Shown: piece after piece, positions 58,037 through 64,000 of the stretch
Layout of the letters: every line of letters begins with the position of its first letter
How positions within the stretch are numbered: position 1 is the first letter of the stretch
Source of the DNA: Plicaturopsis crispa FD-325 SS-3
Taxonomy: Eukaryota > Basidiomycota > Agaricomycetes > Amylocorticiales > Amylocorticiaceae
Direction of reading: 5' to 3'
DNA: 64,000 bases
NCBI GenBank assembly: GCA_000827205.1
Contig: KN832559.1
Coordinates: forward strand, 1,162,708 to 1,226,707
Made by a program: the position numbers and the translations under genes
Notes under the pieces: model-generated
What the model saw: only the letters and a program-made list of their open reading frames with translations
Database searches by the model: none
What the model was told of the DNA's origin: nothing

Positions 58037-59624
58037 ATGGCCGCTGTCAGTGCTGCTGTTCGATTGGCTTCCACTCACAGCGTCGAAGAGCAAGGCGTCG
58101 ATACACCGGGGCCATATCTCGAGGAATTGGAACCGACAGACCAGACCCTTGACTTCCCTATGCCGCCCAGTCGCTCGTCGTCGTCGCGCAGCATTGGGAT
58201 TGCTCCCCATGCTGCGGTCGGGTCGACAAGTTCTTTCCGAACGAGCCCAGAAAGATTCCGGCGCGACACTCTGACAGAGGTGCCAGAAGAAATGGGAAAC
58301 GGAGAGACGGGTGAGGATGCCGACGAAGATGCGGACGACGACTTCGACGAAGAATGGGAACTCGAGGAGCAGGGCTTGTACAAGGGTGCGTTTCATCCTC
58401 TACGTCCTGGGGTACCTGCTACCGCGAACCAACAAAATCCTTGCTTTACAGGGTCGTACAGGCGACTGATCACAGTCTACTCATTGGTGCCATTGAGCGC
58501 CCTCATCGCGTTCTTATTCTTCGCGTTCCTCCCCTCCCTTGTGTGGCGCAGGTCGTTGAGATCCGCTCAGCCGCACGCCAAGGGTTTCCCTTCCCCTCTC
58601 CCCGAGCTCGTGGTTTCAGCGGCAGTATGGTCGCTATCTCACCACATCCGTATACCACTGTTCTCATTTTTCTCCTTCGTGATCCGCCGGCCAACACCGA
58701 CCATTATCATCTCCACCGTCCTCCACGTAGTCATAAATAATCTCCTCCGCCTCTCTACTCTCGCACTGCTCCTTGTGCGGCACCAAATGGAATACCCGTA
58801 TCCGACATGGCGCGACCATGCATTCTACCGCGTATGGTGGATTGCTCTGGGCTTCAGCTTGGCTGAAGTGACCGCTGGCACCGTGCAGGGGTATGAGCAG
58901 ATTTCGCTCTACCGGGATGTATTGGTACCAGAAGGCCGAGTACGGGAGTTCCTCGGCGCATCGACGAGCCGTGCCACGGACGGAGATGCCAATGGACTCG
59001 GGCATTCCTCCGATGCAACGGATGATTTGCAGCCTCGGCCAATATCCAAAAACAAAAAATACCACCACACGGTACAGGGTGTCCAAGAATACCAATTGGT
59101 CAATCCCGCTGTCAGCTTGGAAGTCGAGCGCGACCTCGACCAATTACTCGCATTCAAAGCTCGTGAAGAGCTGGAAGAAGTTTACGGTGTCCCATTTATC
59201 GTATGTGTTTTGCACTTTCAATCCGCAACGGACGTTCATCGTTGCGTTATTCCGCTTCCCTGTCTACTAATTTCATCCTCCACAGAAAATTCCGGCATTT
59301 GTTTCAGGCCTGCAACGCATAGGGTCCATTATTTTCTCGTTGGGGGCCATGCTTGCCCTGTCGGCGTCGTATCTTCGGTCGCCACTGTCAGCATCTGTGT
59401 CCATCGATGGGCACGGCCGGGATCCGCAATACCCTCCACATGCCACGGATCGCCCTTTCTATGTTACCTTCCCCATCGTCGTGCTGGTGCATCTCGTACT
59501 GTCTCTCTTGCACACCCCGCTGATATTGCCTCGCATCGGCATGCATGTCGTAGCTTATGTGGGCCTTTTAATTGCCCTCGGAACTTTCTTCTCAGGTCTT
59601 GGTCTATGGGGAGCGCTTTCCTAA
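58037..59624 (+). CDS. Conserved fungal polytopic membrane protein, unknown function
   Basis: Two exons with one intron (about 59200-59284, GTATGT..CACAG). About 500 aa: a hydrophilic head of 130 residues with a long acidic run (EDADEDADDDFDEEWELEEQ), then about seven membrane segments (TVYSLVPLSALIAFLFFAFL; PTIIISTVLHVVINNLLRLS; VWWIALGFSLAEVTAGTVQG; IIFSLGAMLALSASYL; FPIVVLVHLVLSLLH; VVAYVGLLIALGTFFSGLGL). The motif YPTWRDHAFYRVWWIALG followed by EVTAGTVQGYEQISLYRDVL looks like the family core. Possibly a vacuolar/endomembrane protein, but I cannot name the family. Tail to tail with the GH115 gene, stops about 90 bp apart. Confidence 0.75.
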
Positions 59625-59716
59625 TGGTTTCACTTATTCTTCGTCCGCGGAACAAAATGTAACAAATTTGCAAACAATATCATGGAACATCTTACTACTG
59701 TGAAGTACGACCCACG

Positions 59717-62700
59717 CTAGTTAATGATGATGCTCTCCGGAGGGCCCAAGTAGCTTGGCCGCACGCCGCCCGTATCTGCAGAAAGTCTGAATATGCGCAA
59801 GTTGGAAGAGTCACTGTAGCCTCACCGATGACGATTTTTTGGACGACTACCGCAGGCTCGACCATCCACACCTAAGTAGAAAACCAACGGTATCAGTGCT
59901 CGTGCTACGGAAAGAGCAACGACTGTCGATTTACTGTGAGCGTGTGTGCACCAGGTGGGGCCGTGAATTCGGTGACGACCGGTACGATATTGTTCGAGAC
60001 GAAGCCGTCTAAGCCATCCCACTGCGGCGGCTCGGTGCCAGGTGCAGAGGCCGGTATAAAGTACTTCGTCTGTGGGGTCTGGGAATCCACTTGAATAGCA
60101 AGAGCGATGGGCCGGTCAAGCCCGTTGGCACTGAGTGACGGGGATACGTATGTCGTTACGACTACACTATCGTTTGCCAGGGTGTTGAAGGTAAAGAAAT
60201 CGTATTCTCTGACGGAATACACTTCAGGGAACTTTCTAGGGCGAGCATATGCTTAAGATACTCACATGCTTGGACCCGTGCCTGCGGTGAAGTTCGATCC
60301 GTTGTTGCCCATTCGTGGCCAGGGAGTCACAGCAGAGAGCGTACGGCCATATTCGGGAAGCTCTGTCCAAGACACCCCAGCAACAGTCGTGTTGCGGGAC
60401 GCATGAGCGGCTTCTATAGAGACCGCGCCGTCTCCCTCGACAAACCCTGGTATATGTGCCGACGGGTGAGTTGGTGAACGCCGATATATGCCACGATTGG
60501 ACGTACCTTTGAAGTCGTCGGGGACTGTGGTGTGATTGGCGGTGAAGGTGGCGGTAACGGATAAGTTGGGTTGGCCGGCCGCAACCGCGTTGAATGTCAG
60601 CAGTGCCGTCTGTGCGCCATTGACCTCAGCCCAATCGCTGACACCGATCGCCACTCGTTCTTCTGGGTTTTGAGGACTAATGGATCCAGAAGCGGGAGAA
60701 ATCTTTAGCCAGGTCACATTGCTTGTGACTGTGAATGTGAAGGGACTGGGACCGCCTGCGCCGACGTCGATGTACGGACTTTGGATAGGCGCAAAGGTAT
60801 CAACGCTGAGAGCCGGAGGTGGGCAACTGTATCCTTGAGCACATTGATTGGGATTGTCTCCTGGCCTAAGCAATTCAAAGGGGTCGTAAATTTAGAAGTG
60901 AAATTTGTGCGGGTCCGGCCGACGTACCATGCTGCTAAAGTACCCTCAGGACTGATCCGCATCGCGCCTGCCAGAGCCTGTTTTCGTGCCGGGACTCTTG
61001 TCACAGGTGGCATCCTAAGCACATCGAGACGGTGAGTAAACAGTGACCACTCAAACAGGATGGTGGATACGTACGTGTTCTGTTGTGGTTCTAGAGGATG
61101 CTCAAATGTCAGTCCCAGGTCTTTCGTGAGATGCCAGACTGACGTTGCCAGTAATAATATTGCACGTGTGTCTGGTCCATCATGCTACCCGCGAGCGTAA
61201 GTCCATATATTCAAGGATATAGAAAATACGCCATACTGGTCCCATTTGCCATCCAAGATGGTGTGATACTCCAGCTCCACGTCATAATCTTGTTCGAAAA
61301 GGCGCTCTACCTCGTCCGCTAGATCGTTGGTGCTTAGTCTGGCTTGCGATCCTCGCAGATTGTTCATCCCCGCCGTAATCCACATCGTTCCAAGGGTAGC
61401 ACTCGCCAGGACCGGGTGGTGCACCAGTTCGAAGAAGGCGGGTTGTATGTCTTCAGATAAACTGTTGTATATCTCGGTCGACGATTCGTTGAGAGTTTTC
61501 CATGCGGCAAGCATGTTGTCGGCTCTAGCGGTCAATCAGACAAAGTTCCGAGAGAACGAGGAATGCTGCTTACTCTCTGTAATTTGTCAAGCTATATGTC
61601 GTTGAATTTAATAGCTCAGGTTTTCGTCTTGCGTTGAATCTCGTCAGGTTTGCGATGATGCCAGAGACAGTAGTCGCTTGAGCTGTCGATAACCCGAATT
61701 CACGGCGCGCCCATGAAGAAACAAACGAGTCGAGGTTTCCGCGATTCCATTTGGAGGCGTCCCAGCCATAGGCAATGAAAAACTCGGTGCTCATCTCGTA
61801 TGGTTTCAGATCCCCCACGTTGACGATCCATATACGGTCAGCCTGTCTATCCACGGCAATGGACTTCAAACACTATCAGAGATCGAACACATTTGTTTAC
61901 AAATGGGACGTACCATTTGTTCGTAGACCTATAGTCGTCAACACATGAGTGCAAGTTAGGCTGTGTACGAGAAGGGAGATTTTTTACTTTGGACAATTGT
62001 GTTGACTAGCCATGGAGGGCACGTAAGTGAGATAGTAAGAATCGAATGAACGAGGGGGTTCACCTACCGTGATCCATTTGTAATCTCGAGGATCGCCAAC
62101 CTAGGCAAACGTCAAGATTCAGAGAGACCATTGATGCGGCAAATATACTGACAAAATCGTACTATACGGTAGAAGATAGGGAAGTAAGCACAGGCAATTT
62201 TGAGCGAGTGATTGACTGACATGATAATATACACCTGACCCTCCGCTTCTGTTGCGCTCATTCTCGACCGGAAACCGGCGAACGTTCCCCCAACTACACC
62301 AATGAGTATCAGCATAACGTCTGAGGCAAGAAAAATAACGTACTCGTCGTCCGACCACAGTAAAGTGATGTCGTCAGGAACGCGCATACCCTCGTCATAA
62401 TATCCTTCGACCTTTGAGCAGACATCAGAGGCATTCTACACATAACTGCACGGAAAAAAACTCTGACTTCATTAACTGGAAAATAGAGATGTCAGTGCCG
62501 TCGAATTGTTTAACGTCAGCGTGCAATAAAAACACACAGAGACACCAGACTTGAGGAATCGTTGAAACATCAGTCTCGTTGAATACTGTCGAAAGAATTT
62601 TTCTTTGGTCCGAGATGATGGTCTCCAGGAGGGCGATGTTGGTCGAATCTCCTAAGGGCACTAATACACCCGTATGATCAGTAGTTGCAAGTGAGGGGGA

Positions 62701-64000
62701 GAGGTCCGGAAAGGGCTTACAGTCGCCGTCGCCACGCATTCCGACTGTATACATGGATTCATAATTCTTCGATCGCTCCGTGCCGTTCACCCAAAAATCG
62801 TAGATGGCTTGTGCGTTCGTGCTGTAGTTCCAAGGTCCCGTACCGAACAGGCCCCATTCGACGGGTATCGACCGCATCATTGGCTCTTCATGGCTGTGTA
62901 TACGGGACTAAATAAGCAACAAGGCACTTGAATGTCACTGAAAAGGCAAATTTTCATGCCTAGTACCCATAACGATTCCATACATATCCGCCATAGCTTG
63001 GTTTTCGTCATCGTCGATTCCGAATGCGCTAAAATAGCAAAGAGGCTCAGCCCATAGGTGTGCGCTACGAATGTCAGGGGATCCAACCTGCTCCACATTG
63101 CTAAATATGCAAATAGGTGAATGCATCGATGACGAGACGTCTATATCACAAACTCACCAGGCCATAAAATATTTGCCTTCATGCGCAAGAGCAGTTCAAA
63201 TCTTGATAAACCTGTACTGAATGACTGGCGCTTAAAGTTGGCTAAGATGGGTGACGCACACTGTGTCGTAAAAGACATGGTTAAAGGGTGACCCAGTCAG
63301 CGGTGCACCAGTCCCATTTGTGAACCTTTCCATAGCCCAATTTTGCAGATTGGGCTAAAAATGTGTTCACTGTCACATTAAGCGCACATTAGGAAGCATG
63401 GACGTACCTGCTCATCGTTGAAAAATATACCACGGTACTTTATAGTCGGGGAGCCGTGCGAACACCCCGTTGGGAGAAGAAATATCTCCGATTGCTTTGT
63501 GGTGGGTACATCAGCCCACCTAGAACGATAATTAGTTTGATCAAGCTCAGTGTGGGCATTGTACCTCTTACCAGTACCAAGGCGACACACCTGAGGAGTC
63601 GTCAATAGGTAGACTGGTGAGTATTCGCAGATATGTGCGCTCACCAAACTGTTCAGAATGATCGTAGAGGGCGAAGATTGTCCCTCTTTTATCGGCGCCA
63701 ATGATAACATATGCCTTTTCGACACCTGGGAGCGGATTCGTTACCTCGCGAGCAAGGAACGCTTCCCACTGTCCTTCGACCGCAGAGACATCCAGCTTCG
63801 TGTTCTGCACTATCTCGTTGATGAGCGATGACTTCCCCAGTGTCCCAACAATGATAGGGAGAGTTGAAGAATTCAATTTTGAAGCCGCTGACGCCGATGT
63901 GACATTGGCGAGATCAGGACGCGCTCCTGTGACCCTGAAGATGTCAGTAGCAAAGTCCGAGGACGCGCGCTGGACACCAGGCCAATCATCCGTGGACAGG
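59717..64000 (-). CDS. Glycoside hydrolase family 115, xylan alpha-1,2-glucuronidase (N-terminus beyond window)
   Basis: Runs off the right edge. Successive exons read from the edge: STLPIIVGTLGKSSLINEIV, VEKAYVIIGADKRGTIFALY (GH115 N-domain), SPWYWWADVPTT, YRGIFFNDEQ, WGLFGTGPWNYSTNAQ, IYTVGMRGDGD-like (MYTVGMRGDGDCKPF), VPDDITLLWSDDE, VENERNRSGGSGVYYHV, RIWIVNVGDLKPYEMSTEFF and IAYGWDASKWN. The C-terminal domain has FVEGDGAVSIEAAHASRNT and LPEYGRTLSAVTPWP, ending GGVRPSYLGPPESIIIN at 59717. The order and motifs fit GH115, secreted enzymes that remove (4-O-methyl)glucuronic acid from xylan during wood decay. Around 15 short introns. The signal peptide would lie outside the window. Confidence 0.9.

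Overview
The window is nuclear DNA of a filamentous basidiomycete, most likely a wood-decaying agaricomycete. The evidence is dense short introns (about 50-70 bp, GT..AG with CTRAY-like branch sites), a GC-rich background, a GH115 xylan alpha-glucuronidase gene, NACHT-WD40 receptor architecture, DUF6533-type membrane proteins and Tnp2-type (CACTA-like) DNA transposons. All gene models were spliced by eye; exon edges are stated only where donor, acceptor and frame agree.

Layout. 0-0.7 kb: the head of an unknown proline-rich ORF running off the left edge. 0.7-4.3 kb: no gene, but a cluster of unrelated 20-24 bp tandem repeats. 4.34-11.69 kb: a complete CACTA-like element with CACTG termini, a 3-bp AGT target duplication, a Tnp2 transposase (minus strand) and a convergent companion gene (plus strand). 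12.3-16.3 kb: an amino-acid/GABA permease with 14 exons and repeat-filled introns. 16.9-17.0 kb: an intron-containing tRNA-Arg. 17.0-20.2 kb: non-coding, diverged large repeats and a degenerate minisatellite. 20.2-24.7 kb: a NACHT-WD40 (NLR-like) gene whose body is strikingly poor in CpG and G+C. 24.7-31.9 kb: gene-poor. 31.9-43.5 kb: housekeeping genes (Ser-rich conserved protein, GAPDH, MFS transporter, malate dehydrogenase, DUF6533-like membrane protein). About 44.1-51 kb: a second, diverged Tnp2 element with the same convergent two-gene plan. 51.2-64 kb: two uncharacterised proteins, FES1, a polytopic membrane protein and the C-terminal bulk of a GH115 enzyme.

How the parts relate. The metabolic genes (GAPDH, a leaderless malate dehydrogenase, permease, MFS carrier, GH115) are ordinary equipment of a plant-biomass degrader. 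The accessory content is the two transposons and the NLR-like gene. The strongest leads are (1) the companion gene shared by two otherwise diverged Tnp2 elements, with a conserved tail-to-tail layout and a conserved intron position, which could be the fungal counterpart of the second protein of plant CACTA elements; and (2) the sharp CpG-poor block covering an intact NLR-like gene, which suggests long-term cytosine methylation of a gene that has kept its reading frame.
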